Shown piece after piece: positions 11,991-23,057 of a stretch of DNA of 47,305 nt; the first letter of the stretch is position 1, and each line of letters starts with the position of its first letter. The notes beneath the pieces were generated by a model. It did not search any database and had not been told where the DNA came from. It saw only the letters and a program-made list of their open reading frames with translations. The translations under genes were made by a program, and so were the position numbers. This DNA is from Paramacrobiotus metropolitanus (Eukaryota > Tardigrada > Eutardigrada > Parachela > Macrobiotidae), in the NCBI RefSeq assembly GCF_019649055.1, contig NW_026570549.1, forward strand, positions 1-47,305. Reading direction: 5' to 3'.

Positions 11991-12429
11991 CATTCTAAAG
12001 CATGAATGGATTATACAAAGACATTAATAGCGCAGCTAGACACAACGAAGCACTTGGCATGGCATAACGGGGTCACATGCAGTTCCTGGGCTTCTATCAA
12101 GAGGACGGCGAGGTTGGGTCGGCCATGCCATTCTCCACTTAGCTGAATGTCAGGCTGCTCGTCCGATTCCGTGCGGCTAACGAAATTCTCGTCATTTGCA
12201 AACGTGCAACCTAAATTAAGCAACAACAAGAAGTATTGCAGTTTGTAGATTTTTAATTAAGTCTTGTAGTGTTCAAACTAAACAATCAACATTTCCACTA
12301 AAACGCGGTCCAACCGATTTAAAAATCTCAAGTTCACTGGAAAGAGTAAATTGTGCTTAACTTCCGCAAGTAAAAGTAATGAAGAAATTGTGTTCCAGAG
12401 CAAAATAACTCAAGCCTGGCAACTTGAAG

Positions 12430-12660
12430 GTATGTCGCGCATTTACTTATCGGTAACAAATTCATTTTACTGGCAGTAGCCACCCAATTAAAAGGTTGAA
12501 GGATGTCTTGGACGTAAGAAGGATAAGCAAGCTCCAGTTTCGAGTTGTTTTGGTAAACATGCTCCAGCACGCCCAATTTCCAGAAAAAGGCACTGCCTTA
12601 ATCCCAGAAATGCATGCCATGGTAGAAGAGATAGTTAATGGCATTCGCTTGTCGGTATAA
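12430..12660 (-). repeat. Dispersed repeat A, copy 2 (PSYVQDI remnant)
   Basis: Matches 880-1065. On the minus strand it reads KLELAYPSYVQDILQPF within a longer open frame (12334-12576), whereas copy 1 reads KSEFVHPSYVQDIM. Conservation at the peptide level with base divergence suggests descent from coding sequence. A neighbouring frame also looks protein-like (FYHGMHFW), so the ancestral frame may be broken here. Identity unknown. Confidence 0.4.
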
Positions 12661-12952
12661 ACTTTCTTATCCTAATTGCCACGAATGGGATACACCAGGG
12701 CCGGCAAACCAGAAAAGACTGACCAAAACCAATATTACATTTTGAAAGCCCGTACTCGAAAACCCGACCAGATAGCATTCATTTCTTTCAAAACCTCTGC
12801 CGCTTCGAACGCCAAAGCGGAAGAGTTTCGACACCTTCACCAAATGCAACCAAATTATTGGAATAATAATTACTTATCATCGTGGTATTTTTAACCAAGC
12901 AGTGTTGCTACGTAAACCAACTAAAATATAGCTAAATATTCAAAGTCAATTA

Positions 12953-13060
12953 TCAAAATGAATTTGATTAGCAGACCGTTATTACGAAAAGAACGACTAC
13001 ATAAGTAACTTTGTCATCGAGGACAATTTCTGCACGAGTGCCGGCCGACCAAGTGACCAA
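12953..13060 (+). repeat. Terminal-repeat sequence, left copy
   Basis: From GAATTTGATTAGCAGACC through GACAATTTCTGCACGAGTG this segment is closely similar to the reverse complement of 45380-45490. In both places similarity begins near TATCA and runs straight into the same ~60-bp minisatellite. It therefore behaves like one end of a repeat-bearing transposable element. No clear target duplication could be read at the outer edge. Confidence 0.7.
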
Positions 13061-13605
13061 GCTACCGGTACTATCCAGTGGACACAGCCCGTTAGGGGAA
13101 CGAGTGACCGAGCAGCCGATACTGTTCAGGGTACGGGACCCGTTAGGTGAGCGGGTGACCAGCTACCAGTACTGTTCAGTGTACGGGACCCTTTAGGTGA
13201 GCGGGTGACCGAACTACCGGTACTGTTAACTGCACAGAGCCGTGAAGCTAACGAATTACCGAGCAACCGGTACTATCCAGAGTACGGGGCCCGTTAGGTG
13301 ACCGAGCAACCGGTACTGTCCAGTGTACGGGACCCTTTAGGTGAGCGGGTGAGGGGTGACCGAGCAACCGGTACTGTCCAGCGCAAATAGCCCGTTAGGC
13401 AAACGAGCTAGAAGGGTGACCAAGCTAGCCGGTGCACAGAGCCCGTTAAGCGAACGAGTGAGCAAGCTACCGGTACTGTCCAGTGCACACAGCCCGGTGA
13501 GCGAGTGACCAAGCTACCGTTACTGTCCAATGTACGGGGCCCGTTAGGTGAGCGGGTGAGGGGTGACCGAGCTACCGGTACTATCAAGTACACACAGCCC
13601 GTTAG
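13060..13605 (+). repeat. Minisatellite, ~60-bp unit, about ten copies
   Basis: Degenerate head-to-tail repeats built around GAGCTACCGGTACTGT, CAGTGTACGGGACC and CGTTAGGTGAGCGGGTGACC. Units vary from roughly 40 to 65 bp. Two or three units of the same repeat occur inverted at 45275-45400. Such tandem repeats inside element termini are known from foldback elements of insects. It is not a CRISPR array: there are no constant repeats with unique spacers. Confidence 0.85.
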
Positions 13606-13609
13606 GCGT

Positions 13610-13662
13610 TAAAAATCCATGTTTTTAAATAAAATCCGTGTTTTTATTAAAATCCGTTTTTT
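13610..13662. repeat. ~19-bp AT-rich tandem repeat, three units
   Basis: Three imperfect copies of AAAATCCGTGTTTTTATT lie between the minisatellite and the hairpin at 13763. Short and low in complexity. Confidence 0.6.
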
Positions 13663-13762
13663 TAATCCGATGCACCCGGCAGGGCCGGTACCGATTATGT
13701 TTCGTCGAAATACGTTATTTTAATAAAACTTCATTGAAAACTAATTAAAGTGGCCGCTAACC

Positions 13763-13800
13763 ACAAGAAACGCGGAGGCGAAGCCGACGCTGTTTCTTGT
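13763..13800. repeat. Nested hairpin, covarying copy 1
   Basis: Outer stem ACAAGAAAC pairs with GTTTCTTGT; inside it GGC-GAA-GCC forms a second small stem. A second copy at 44130-44165 has the outer stem CAAGAAATG with CATTTCTTG, so bases adjoining the shared stem have changed on both sides with pairing kept. The loop GCGGAGGCG(A/T)AGCCGACG is conserved. Whether it acts as RNA or DNA is unknown. Confidence 0.6.
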
Positions 13801-13802
13801 AG

Positions 13803-14757
13803 TACCTGTACGGCCGCTCGAGCGGGCACCTATAGTAAGTGAATGGGAGATGGTCGTTCTAAGAAACCTAAGAAAACCGAAGTCCCATCGAACACAATTA
13901 AATGTTAGATTTCACAAACCGAATTCCTTAATTTCCTTTCGGTTCTTTTGCAGTACGTGATTCAGTAGATCACAGCCTATACAGAAAACTTGAATTTATA
14001 AAAAAGCTCAAAACGTTTTTGTCAAATCGGATTGTAAAAGAAAACAGCGACGAAACACTTGCAGCCAAGCCACCCGAGCCACTGCACTACACGATGATAT
14101 CTACAGCCACTGCCACACATGCGCGGCTGAGCCAAACTGCCAAACATACACACATTCGCATATCAAAAGAAAAAAACCTTAACACTTAAAATCAACCACA
14201 GTTCAGTACGCACAAGCAAAAAAGAAATATCACCGGTTAGTAAGCACAGGTTACAATTCAAAACCACCATTTGCGACAAAAGGCGAAGAATAAAAAAAAA
14301 TTCTTCACAAGCCGAGAGAAAACGCTTTTCATTTTGAGATGGTTTTTTAACATTCAGAAACCCACAGAGATTAATTTGGATAAATCATAAATCATTCAAA
14401 ATCAACTGAGTGGAATTTGAATACTTAGTTTCGAGCAGCCACATAAGCAGTGGCTACAGTCGTTATGGTGTAGTGCAGTGGCTCGGGTGGCGTGGCTTAA
14501 ACGTTTCGTCACTGTTTTTTTAATAATGCGATTACAAGAAAACGTTTAGAGCGTTTTTGTAAATTTCAAGCACTATACTTTGAACAGGTTGTGATCTACT
14601 AAATCACGTAATGCAAAACACTGGAAGGAATTCAGTTACTGGAATAAGTGGAATTTAACATTTAATTCTGCCTACTTGCACGGCCACCTTCCATTCACTT
14701 ACTATAGGTAATAGGTGCCCAGTGTGCCCACTCGAGTGACCGTACGAGTAGCTCTTC
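13803..14757. mobile_element. Foldback element, ~320-bp arms
   Basis: Sequence at 13803-14130 reappears inverted at about 14440-14757: CACCTATAGTAAGTGAATGG, TACGTGATTCAGTAGATCAC and CACCCGAGCCACTGCACTAC all have near-matching inverted partners. The ~310-bp loop between the arms has no recognisable gene. Arms differ by many substitutions and small gaps, so the structure is old. It lies directly inside the terminal repeat and minisatellite at 12953-13605. Confidence 0.75.
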
Positions 14758-14904
14758 GAAACTGCAAACGCTCCGGGCTTTCCTGAACCATTGCCAAGGA
14801 CTCCTCGTAAGTTAACTACACAAAAAATACCCGGACATCCTACCAGTTTCTGTCAAATGGGAAGTGAAATTTCACCTGCAGCACTTGGAGTATCCTCCAT
14901 GGAA

Positions 14905-15560
14905 AGGATTATGGAACGTCTGGTCGGAGCCAAGTTCCACGACTACTTCTCCGTTTTTTTCGTGCTCAACTACTTAATCTTTCCCAGAAAATTTCTTGAA
15001 ACACAGCCATACCAGTAAGAAGACGTATCTTTCGTTGAATCATAAAATGACAACATTTCCGTGATAGCTTACCTCGCGGCGTTTACGAACGATGCAGTAA
15101 CAGTAGATCTTTCGTCAAATAATACAGTAGTAGTAAATCATTACCGTCAAACAAGGACTTTTTTAGGATATTAGCAACTTCAGTTTACGGGCCAAGCACT
15201 TTTTTCTTACCAAAACGGATTGCAGATTCAGAATCAGCACATTTTTCTGACTTAGAAAACACTTTCTGACTGCCGGCCCCCCAGCGCCCCAGTGTGTCGT
15301 TATGACCCTTTCCACTTTTGGAAAGTGTTCTAAGTCAGAAAAATGTGCTGATTCTGAATCTGCAATCCGTTTTGGTAAGAAAAAAGTGCTTGGCCCGTAA
15401 ACTGAAGCTGCTAATATCCTAAAAAAGTCCTTGCCGTCAAATAAGTTCAAAGTCTTATTAGAATTAACTGAGAATACCGTATTCTGTCAAAGCATTCGTC
15501 AGAGCTTTCCGTAATCTCCATGAACCAACCTTGGCAGTGGCGCTTAGCCAGGGCTTCTCG
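14905..15560. repeat. Dispersed repeat A, copy 3
   Basis: Resembles 1065-1480: CTGGTCGGAGCC, TTTTTTCGTGCTC, GAAACACAGCCATACCAGTAAG, TTTCCGTGATAGC, GATCTTTCG, and, after an insertion, CCATGAACCAACCTTGGC. The match is interrupted only by the hAT-type MITE at 15152-15433, so that insertion is younger than the family's spread. Confidence 0.6.
15152..15433. mobile_element. hAT-type MITE, nearly full-length hairpin
   Basis: A 282-bp element starts CAAGGACTTTTTTAGGATAT and ends with its reverse complement. Arms of about 115 bp are almost identical (one clear mismatch) around a ~50-bp GC-rich centre. The 8-bp duplication CCGTCAAA flanks it (15144-15151 and 15434-15441). The length of the duplication and the terminal CAAGG point to the hAT superfamily. 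The near-perfect arms would give a double-stranded RNA hairpin if transcribed. Confidence 0.85.
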
Positions 15561-15948
15561 GCTAATATACAGCATATAAAAGAACTTTATGTTATATAGT
15601 ACATTCCGAATTACAAATACTGAATGTGCATCACTCACCTCGGCAATGATTCCCACCCGGCACACGCCCAGCAGTCACCGCGGCTCTGGCCTGTGTGCGC
15701 GATATTCTACCCAAACCGGATGTCCAGAACACCTTCCCGCGCAAACTATAAACGCTCAGATATTTCCGACTGGCATCCAGGTCAGATACTGGGATATTCC
15801 CGCAGATACATAACAATAACGCTGTGCGATAAAAAAACGCAATACACAATCCGTTGCGGGGAATGCGCCGTGCAACGGTATTCACAGGGGACCTCGACCC
15901 CCTCATACATTAAGGGAAATCTTGTTTCCGCCGCACAGCTGCCGCTTA

Positions 15949-16112
15949 GGCCTTGTCCCGAATTCAAAGCGAATCTCGCTATGGTACGGTTGCTCAACCG
16001 CACGAGGTGGCTGTATGCAGTGGCCACGCCTACAGATACGGTACGCGAAGCCACCTCGCGAGGTGGAGTTGCTGTATCGCAACGAGATTCGCTTTGAATT
16101 CGGGACGAGGCC
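15949..16112. mobile_element. Tourist/Harbinger-type MITE, TSD TTA
   Basis: Ends begin GGCCTTGTCCCGAATTCAAA and are matched by an inverted copy at the right end, with similarity extending about 60 bp inward. TTA flanks both sides (15946-15948, 16113-16115). A TTA duplication and GG..CC termini are typical of PIF/Harbinger MITEs. Its ends differ from those of the autonomous-type element at 33841-37629, so that element is not its obvious source. Confidence 0.8.
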
Positions 16113-16115
16113 TTA

Positions 16116-16809
16116 GTCGATTTAGGCTTAAGTTGTATGTTTAACCCTGAACATTCAAAATATAAAAAGGATATCCAATTACTGCATAATCATATGCATA
16201 TAGAAAAAATTATACACTCATGTAATAGTCTGTTAAAATTAATACAAGGTCTTGTGAAATTAGTTACGACTTAGGCGGCCGGCGGTCAAATACTGCAGAG
16301 TGCAGACAGAACTTCAGAGTTTCATGGTAACTGCGGACGCTCATACCATCACTGCCACATTTTTCGCAGTTTAGAATGCACGTAATTGAGGAAAATGAAT
16401 GCATACCGAAATGCCAATGAAGAACTCTACAGCCAATACTTGTAGTCAGTAGTGGTGGACATTCCCGGGACATTACTGCATGTACCATCCATGCCGCAAA
16501 TGGTGGCGTTCTCTCGCACTCGTTTAAAGTTGAATGGTTTCCGATGCTTTCTGCAACTGCAAGAACGCACCTGATTTTACTAAACATTCGAGGACGTTTT
16601 TATTTTCATGCCGGAGTAAAAAAAGCGAAGCCTTCAATAAATTAAGTGTCCTTACCAACACGAGCATCTTGCACAGAAGTATACTTGTGTCTTGTAAATT
16701 GTAGCCAATAGGGCATTAGCATCGGTACAAGTAACTTTCCGGTAAACATTTGCCTGGTAGACATGGATTAAATCACTTAAATACAAATTCCAAATCATAT
16801 TAGGTTCTC
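16116..16809. other. Intergenic; dispersed repeat C near 16520-16600
   Basis: A piece around 16530-16600 (GAATGGTTTCCGATGCTTTC, then GCAAGAACGCA and AAACATTCGAGGACG) resembles 20850-20930 (GAATGGTCTCTAATGCTTTC and AAACGTTCGAGGATG), so it is another dispersed family. Nothing else is recognised. The 3' end of the EGF gene may extend into the right edge. Confidence 0.4.
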
Positions 16810-19345
16810 CCGCAACTTTTCAGTTTTGAACTTTTTCAATTTTTAACTTCGGGTTGCGAAACAAGAATGCAGAACATCTTGTCATACTAATGCATATTCC
16901 TTTTGTAAGGTCATTTTCCATCCCGTCTGGAATACAACTTTTGCCGAAATCATGACGTAAAGCTTTTATTTCCACTGCTTTAAAATTAACACCCATACCA
17001 CATTGACGCAATGGTGGACTGCCTTCAATACCCGGACGGCATACGCAGGTGATTTTGAAAGCTGAAGCCACCACTTGGACATTGCAGACTGCAGTCAGCT
17101 TTTTGACCGCAGTCTCGAATGACCACACACGGCGGCGGGGCAACTGGTCACAAGCGCATCAGAATAATTATGTTAAGTACTTCTATAATGTTGGCAGAAT
17201 TTGTGGACAAATACTCACTGCATGCCACTGCACATGTGCAAACCGGCCCATCAATACTGTCAGCACATGTAGGCTCCACGGTTCACACCTGACATATTCA
17301 CAAGTGTTCGAACCTAAAGATGCACTCAATTACTGCTAGCACTTCTACAGATGGAATCAGTGTGACCTGACATTTAGCTTCCGACACATCTGGCACATCT
17401 TCCATCGATTCAGTCAAAATTAGTTGGACAGGTGCATCGATAGTTTCCCGGTGAGTTGACGCTGTACTACCGCCTGGACAAAGGTCACACAGGAATTCCA
17501 CGCATTCATTTCGGTCTTTGCAAAATTTCTGATCGAAGAAGAAAAATCCTTTGGGACATACACAAGAATACGAGCCTTCGGAGTTTACGTAGTTCCCGGT
17601 AACACAAGGATATGTGGAAGCCGCACACTCGTCAACGTCTACCAAAAACAGCAAAGTGATAACACCAAAACGAAATGGAGCAGCGTTATGCCCGATTATA
17701 CCTATGCACTGACCGTTGACGAATATATACCCAGCCAGACAGTCACAAATATACGATCCCGGTGATTTTCATTTCATTTCGTTTTCGTTTGTTTTCTTAC
17801 CGACACAGCCTCCCAGTGTATTATTGTAACTGGGTGGACAAGAGCATTCGTATAGGCCTTCTCCGGGTGAGCATGGTGGATCTGGAACAGCACACTCGTT
17901 GACATCTAACAACATCAAAGTTTGCATAAATTTCTGAGTCATACAGCAAGCAGAGCAAGCGGCGTACTAACACAATGTCCCGCTGCGGTATCAAATTGGA
18001 AAACTTTAGGACATTTGCAGGAATAGCTTCCCTTGGTGTTAACACAGTATCCGACCAAACAGGGATTGTACAGCACGCATTCATCGATGTCCAAGCACTT
18101 CGGAGGGTAACCAATCTTCTGCCAGCCTCTTGGACACTGGCAGTCGTAGGAGCCGTCAGTCATGGGACTCGTGGCAGTGCAATCTCCGGCTTCGCCACAC
18201 GGGTGTTTATTGCTTTAGCAGACACTAACGTGCAGATAGCAAACGCCAACTTTCAAAAAAACAACCAGCTAAGAATTTGAATGCAGTTGTGTTACCTATG
18301 CAGGCACCGTTGCCTTGATCACGGAAACCCGGTGCGCACTCGCAGCGCATCATCTGTTTATCCGGCGCAGAAATGCAACGCGAATTGGGACCACATCCCG
18401 CTTTTTCACAACCAGTGGATACAATTACCATTAAATATGTGATAATTATCTCGTTTTGTTTGTTATCATTATGTAGTCACGTACAGTCTTATTCAACCCT
18501 TCATAATTCACATTATCTTATAATTCTGCTTAAGCTTTGTTTTTTCAACAACACACCGCCCGTTAATTGTCTGGTAACCTTTGAGACAGTTGCAAATATA
18601 CGATTCAGGACGGTCCATACACGTTCTAGAGTAGGAGTACAGGGATTCATCGCGCATTCGTTGATTTCTATGAGGGAAACAAAAACAGAAAATTGTGTCG
18701 CTTCGAAATTTATGGAAATTGTGGATTTACCGTAAATTAAGCTTCACCAAACCAACTTACCAACACAGGCAGATCCGCGCACCGCCTGATATCCGACAGG
18801 ACAGTAGCATTGGGATGACGATCCAGGCTTCTCGTCCACGAGACACGCACACACCACAGATACCGGCAGATGACACTGGCGCACAGCCACACAGCTTCCA
18901 GGCGTGGATTGGAAACCCTTCGGACAGCGGCACTGATAGCTTCCCACGCTGTTAATGCATATCCCCGGGGAACACAGAGTTGGTGACTCAGCGCGCTCGC
19001 TGACATCTTCACACCGATTATTCCGATTATTTATGTATTCAAAGCTCTTTGGACACAGCAGACATGTGTATTTTGTAGCCTCCAACCATATCCTCCTGGC
19101 AAGTGCCGATCGTACAAGGATCGTACATGCACTGGTTGATTTCTGAAAATATGTAATTGCTGATTAAAGCCAATCTGCGGTCGAAGTATAAGCTGGCACT
19201 GATGGTGAACGAAAGCACTAACTTATACATTCCTGTCCGGCCATAAGATCATAATTGGCCGGAGACACGCAGGCGAAACTGTCCGGCAAGTTGACACATT
19301 GGCCTGGTTCGCATGGATTAGTCTTGGTCATGCACTCGTAGATAT
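16810..19345 (-). CDS. EGF-repeat extracellular protein, multi-exon
   Basis: Successive exons encode EGF modules, most calcium-binding (D-x-N/D-E-C starts). Exons I can delimit: 19223-19345 (IYECMTKTNPCEPGQC), 18761-19142 (INQCMYDPC, then GICINSVGSYQCRCPKGF and a third module), about 18552-18667 (INECAMNPC), 18296 to ~18414 (GPNSRC..CECAPGF), 17968-18212 (CLDIDEC..NTKGSYSCKCP), 17801-17905 (DVNECAVPDPPC), 17702-17763 (half a module, GSYICDCLAGY) and ~17380-17638 (DVDEC, DRNEC). Further cysteine-rich stretches at 17215-17290 and 16830-17110 may continue it. Intron phase is mostly 1, as is usual for EGF exons. Single-base frame breaks occur near 19080, 18630, the 18296/18212 junction and 17465, plus a TGA near 17407. 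No signal peptide or start was found. The family resembles fibrillin/fibulin-like matrix proteins; exact identity is open. Confidence 0.75.
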
Positions 19346-19841
19346 CTGGTCATATACATATTCATGATTAACAATTACTAACAACAGTAACAACTAATTA
19401 AAAATTAATATTTAAAGGGCAGATTCAGTTTATGGTGTCTGGAAAATTCAAGCATGTAGAAATCCAGTTGCTAACTATTAAAACAGCGTTTAACTTTGTC
19501 CGAACGATATCATGATGCATAACAAGCAGTTAATTTTAACTGTACCGTAGTTTATAGATGCATTTTTTGCAACTACAGTACATATCAGCAAAATGGCATA
19601 GAACGGTGGTGTTACGATCTGAATTTGGTGGTTTAATCCTTAATGTTAAGAATTTCCATGCCAAGCGTAACAAGTGAAATTTCCATCGGTTTCGCAAAAC
19701 AGCGAAAACATATACAGAACATTCCTCGATATCTGCAACGAAAGCGTTGTAGACGTACTGATTGGTTTGGTATTATAATAACAATAATGCACATTGTGTA
19801 ACGCAAAGATACCGCGGTGTGCGGCAAAAGTAATTACATAC

Positions 19842-20345
19842 CTCAAACGACTCAACCGCTGCTATAGTCAAGCCGTCCACGTAAGGACCCAAAATGTTGT
19901 GTTCCCGTACACACAAACTCTGAATGGTTCTACAAAAGTCGTACGACATGAGTAACACAATGCATAAGGACAATAAATCTGTGGACAAGGTAATATAATG
20001 AAGTAAGCCTTATGGTTAGCCTTTGCATCAAACAAAATTCAGATATTACTTCAACATCTCGAACTAAGCAGATCATAGACCTTCTCGTTGTAGATTTCGA
20101 TGAACGATATTCCACTTTGAACAGTACCTTTTTTCGAACATAATTCTCCACTCGCAGAAATAAATTATTACATAACCGCGGGACTATACCCGGCTGTTCT
20201 AGTGAGCCCATCATCGTGTAGGACTTCCCGGAACCTACAAATATTCAAGGCGAACTTGAAGCGACAGCCGTGATCATGTACTTCTTTGCTGAATAACTGC
20301 TACACACACCGGTATGTCCATATGCGAAGATGCAGGCATTACGAA
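19842..20345 (-). pseudogene. Kinesin motor-domain fragment (kinesin-3-like)
   Basis: Three exons give consecutive motor pieces. 20310 to ~20345 reads NACIFAYGHTG. ~20056-20234 joins in phase to complete the P-loop (GHTGSGKSYTMMG), then PGIVPRLCNNLF and, after a one-base shift near 20110, SFIEIYNEKVYDLLSS. 19842-19919 reads VREHNILGPYVDGL then AVESFE. The order and wording match the kinesin motor from the P-loop to just before switch I, closest to kinesin-3 types. GQTG is GHTG here. The upstream motor start and the downstream SSRSH and LAGSE regions are not found. The 5' edge coincides with the end of a SINE-like repeat and the EGF gene follows at once, so this looks like a stranded fragment rather than a working gene. 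Confidence 0.75.
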
Positions 20346-20640
20346 GACTCAGACATTCCCGTATCTTTCCAACGCCAGTTGGTTTTTTGTGCATAATGCG
20401 CAGTAGATAACGACGGGTAACGTGTGTCATCACGATCCGGAGCTTATCTGCGCTCCGAATGGTCAAAACAACTATACCGCACGTATTCAAGATACCGCGC
20501 TGCACAGCTCCGTTTTCTAACATACCCGTCCTTATCTCTATGAATCATAACTTATGCACCATAGTGCGCTGCACTGACCGTATACCAGCCAACACAGAAA
20601 AGATGTCTGACTTTTCGAATTGTATCCTTGAAAGGCATTC
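20345..20640 (-). mobile_element. SINE-like repeat, minus copy
   Basis: Matches the reverse complement of about 40440-40695: ATCTCTATGAATCATAAC, AGATGTCTGACTTTTCG, CTGCGCTCCGAATGGTC, and GCGTTGG followed by AAGATAC (minus strand) are all shared. The plus copy carries tRNA-like promoter words (see 40378-40700). The minus copy ends at ~20345, exactly where recognisable kinesin sequence begins. Confidence 0.6.
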
Positions 20641-20659
20641 TCCAAAACACGGCTTTCCA

Positions 20660-22740
20660 CTGCATTGTACACATCTTCCCGATCTGCAGCGGTCAAATCC
20701 ATCATACATCCGCAGCGGTGAATTACGAAATGTTAAAACAGTTAGAGCGCCAATTTTTCCTTACCCGCATAAATGGATTTGCGGAAGTCGTGTCGTTTTA
20801 AGCGTCGTCGAATCGTCGTGACGGCATGACCAGAAACAGTGATCAAAGGTGAATGGTCTCTAATGCTTTCTGCAAGAACGCATCTACAGATACATTAACT
20901 AAACGTTCGAGGATGCTATTTTTTAAGCAGAACAACAATGTGCAGTTTTTCCAGCCATCAAAGTACTATGTATTCTTAACTCTAGATTTATTGTCGGCCT
21001 ACTGATGTTATTTTCAAAATTGATATATCAACATTACTGGTACCAGATCACGGTAAGAAGAGCACGAACATGAGAATCCACGCTGCGTGCGGCATCTGGT
21101 TTAATTTTTTTAATCACTGTGTTTATTTTGCAGGCTGCAGACTCATTTGTAGAAGAAATCAAGGCTCCAGATTAGCCGTGAATACACACTAATGCCTAAG
21201 CAAAAACCAACCATATATGCAACTAACGAAAAACCGAGACGCGAGCGAAGTAGTGATTCAAATCCCTAATAAAAAGGAGAGGCCAAGTGCATCAGACGAA
21301 TGTGTGATGCTTTTTATAGCGACCATTAAAATTCGCCCAGCTTCACAAAAACAGCGGCCGCTGACCAATGGTAATCGACTACTGTACTTACGGAGAACTA
21401 CAGTACTTCTCCGGTTTTTTCGTGTAGTCCTAGTCCAACTAATTTGTCCTTCAAAAATTTTTTAAAAAAATTTGAAACGCAACTATCCAAGTCAGAAAAC
21501 GTATTTTCCGTTCGAATGAATACAATAAAGGGAAGACCAAAGAAGAATGGGCTTATGAGGCGCAGTACTGCAGGCTGTTATGAAATTTCTAGTATACGGT
21601 AACCAAGAAGAAAGCAAGAATTAGTACAGTAGCTTATATTTGATATACGAATACACAAGTACCTGTAAAGTTGTTAAAAACCTCTCAAAATAAAGCAGAT
21701 CTATTACTAGTATCTATCCACAGTTTGAGTGCCGAGCGCGATGCTGTTGTTAAAAATATTACTCACGGGTTGAAATGGAATCCAGTTCAGCCGACGGCGG
21801 ACACGCTATGCCCACGCTACACTTCTAACTGCATTGCGAAACTTCAAAGTTCAAAATCATTAAGGCAAAAAATCGCATATCTCGCTGCATCAAGCAAGAC
21901 CGTACCTTTTGACTCGCTCGTCCTTTGAACAAGGGTTCCCGAGTGGCATACGAGTGGACTTACTATGTTGGCATTCGTTTTCCTCGGATCCTAATTGCGG
22001 AAAATGACAAACTTGGATCAATGATAAAAGCAAAACCAAGACACGATTTTATACACAGATTCATGCTTAGCTTTCATCTCGTACAGCAGGTCGATGGGAA
22101 CCTCGCTTCCGGTTCGCTAGAAAACTTAGCTGTACCAGTTCGCTTTGGATGTGCGGTCAAAATCGAATTAGTAATGCTACGTGTAAAATTTCACTGATTT
22201 CACTAACCAGCGGAGCGCATAACTGTTCGGCACTTTGGCATACTCGTGGAGTCGGGCATTTGCCAGTTGACGATGTAGTCGACTGCAATGACAGCCACGC
22301 GGGTGTCCCGCGATCGCAGCGCCACAGTTGCAGTATAACACTCTCTTTGTAACATTCAACTCTTTATAGCCTTACATACGCTTTCCACGAAACTGAATGC
22401 AGTTTTATCAGTGTAGAGTTTGTAAAAGTGTCAGTGTCGAAATTCTGCTAAACTTGCTTGAGTTAGATACAGTTGCACACAGTATTACAGAGTCTGTAAG
22501 CCAGATGCAGTAAGATGCAATCATAACCTCGCCAAATTAATACTGTGATAACGAGCAACGTGGACTATTTAACGTTTACGTATTTAATTTACATATCTAC
22601 CTAATTACACTGCATTAACTAATTCATAGTTGTAATGCATCGCAGTTCAAAGCAGTGCCAGAAAATGAATTCATACTTTAGTAATTAATTGTGCTGCGTA
22701 ATTAATTAAGGTGAAGGCTCCGCATACAACCTTTATACCA
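20660..22740. other. Intergenic with repeat fragments
   Basis: Contains a second piece of dispersed repeat C (20850-20930) and a piece of repeat A (21375-21560). The remaining frames (for example 21671-21928 and 21925-22197 on plus) have no motif I recognise. The missing C-terminal exons of the peroxidase, which would carry a GGLSE..WYEN block, were looked for on the minus strand and not seen. Confidence 0.4.
21375..21560. repeat. Dispersed repeat A, copy 4 (fragment)
   Basis: CCGGTTTTTTCGTGTAGT, TTGAAACGCAACTATCCAAG and AAGTCAGAAAACGTA resemble 1095-1190 and 14960-15030. Only the middle of the family is kept. Confidence 0.5.
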
Positions 22741-22835
22741 CCTTTGGCTCCTAGTACCACCTTTTGCACACCACACACCACCATGATTTTTTTTAACTGA
22801 CCAAGCCAAACTGAAACTTTGGAAGTTGTGGGGTC

Positions 22836-23057
22836 GTGACGAGCCAAGAGAGCAGCTGCGACCTGCGGGTACGGTACGAGAACGTGCAAAATCAAAAAAA
22901 TGGTATTGACTGCGGGCCATTTGCTGCGGCATTTGCATATGGGTCTACAAAAGAAGCCCGGCCTAAACATCATATACCGGCAAAGGTGTCCGAAAATGCA
23001 TTTCAGAATGCTCTGAGAAAAAAGAAGTTTCCACTGAAAAGACGCGCCGGACGATAG
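22836..23057 (+). pseudogene. Ulp1/C48 peptidase C-terminal fragment
   Basis: The frame contains VQNQKNGIDCGPFAAAFAYG, the glutamine-plus-DCGxFA block that carries the catalytic cysteine of Ulp1-like (C48) proteases, followed by a spaced basic region ending KKKFPLKRRAGR. The upstream part with the catalytic His and Asp is not readable: stops occur just before 22836. C48 domains of this wording occur in DNA transposons of animals, so this is probably a transposon remnant rather than a SUMO protease gene. Confidence 0.55.

Noticed and set aside
13060-13605. CRISPR-like array
   Set aside because: Units are degenerate, variable in length and adjacent with no unique spacers; this is a eukaryotic minisatellite.
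19640-19990. PAN/apple-like domain suggested by spaced cysteines
   Set aside because: The segment VREHNILGPYVDGL..AVESFE is a standard part of kinesin motors, and the exons just upstream encode the kinesin P-loop in phase.
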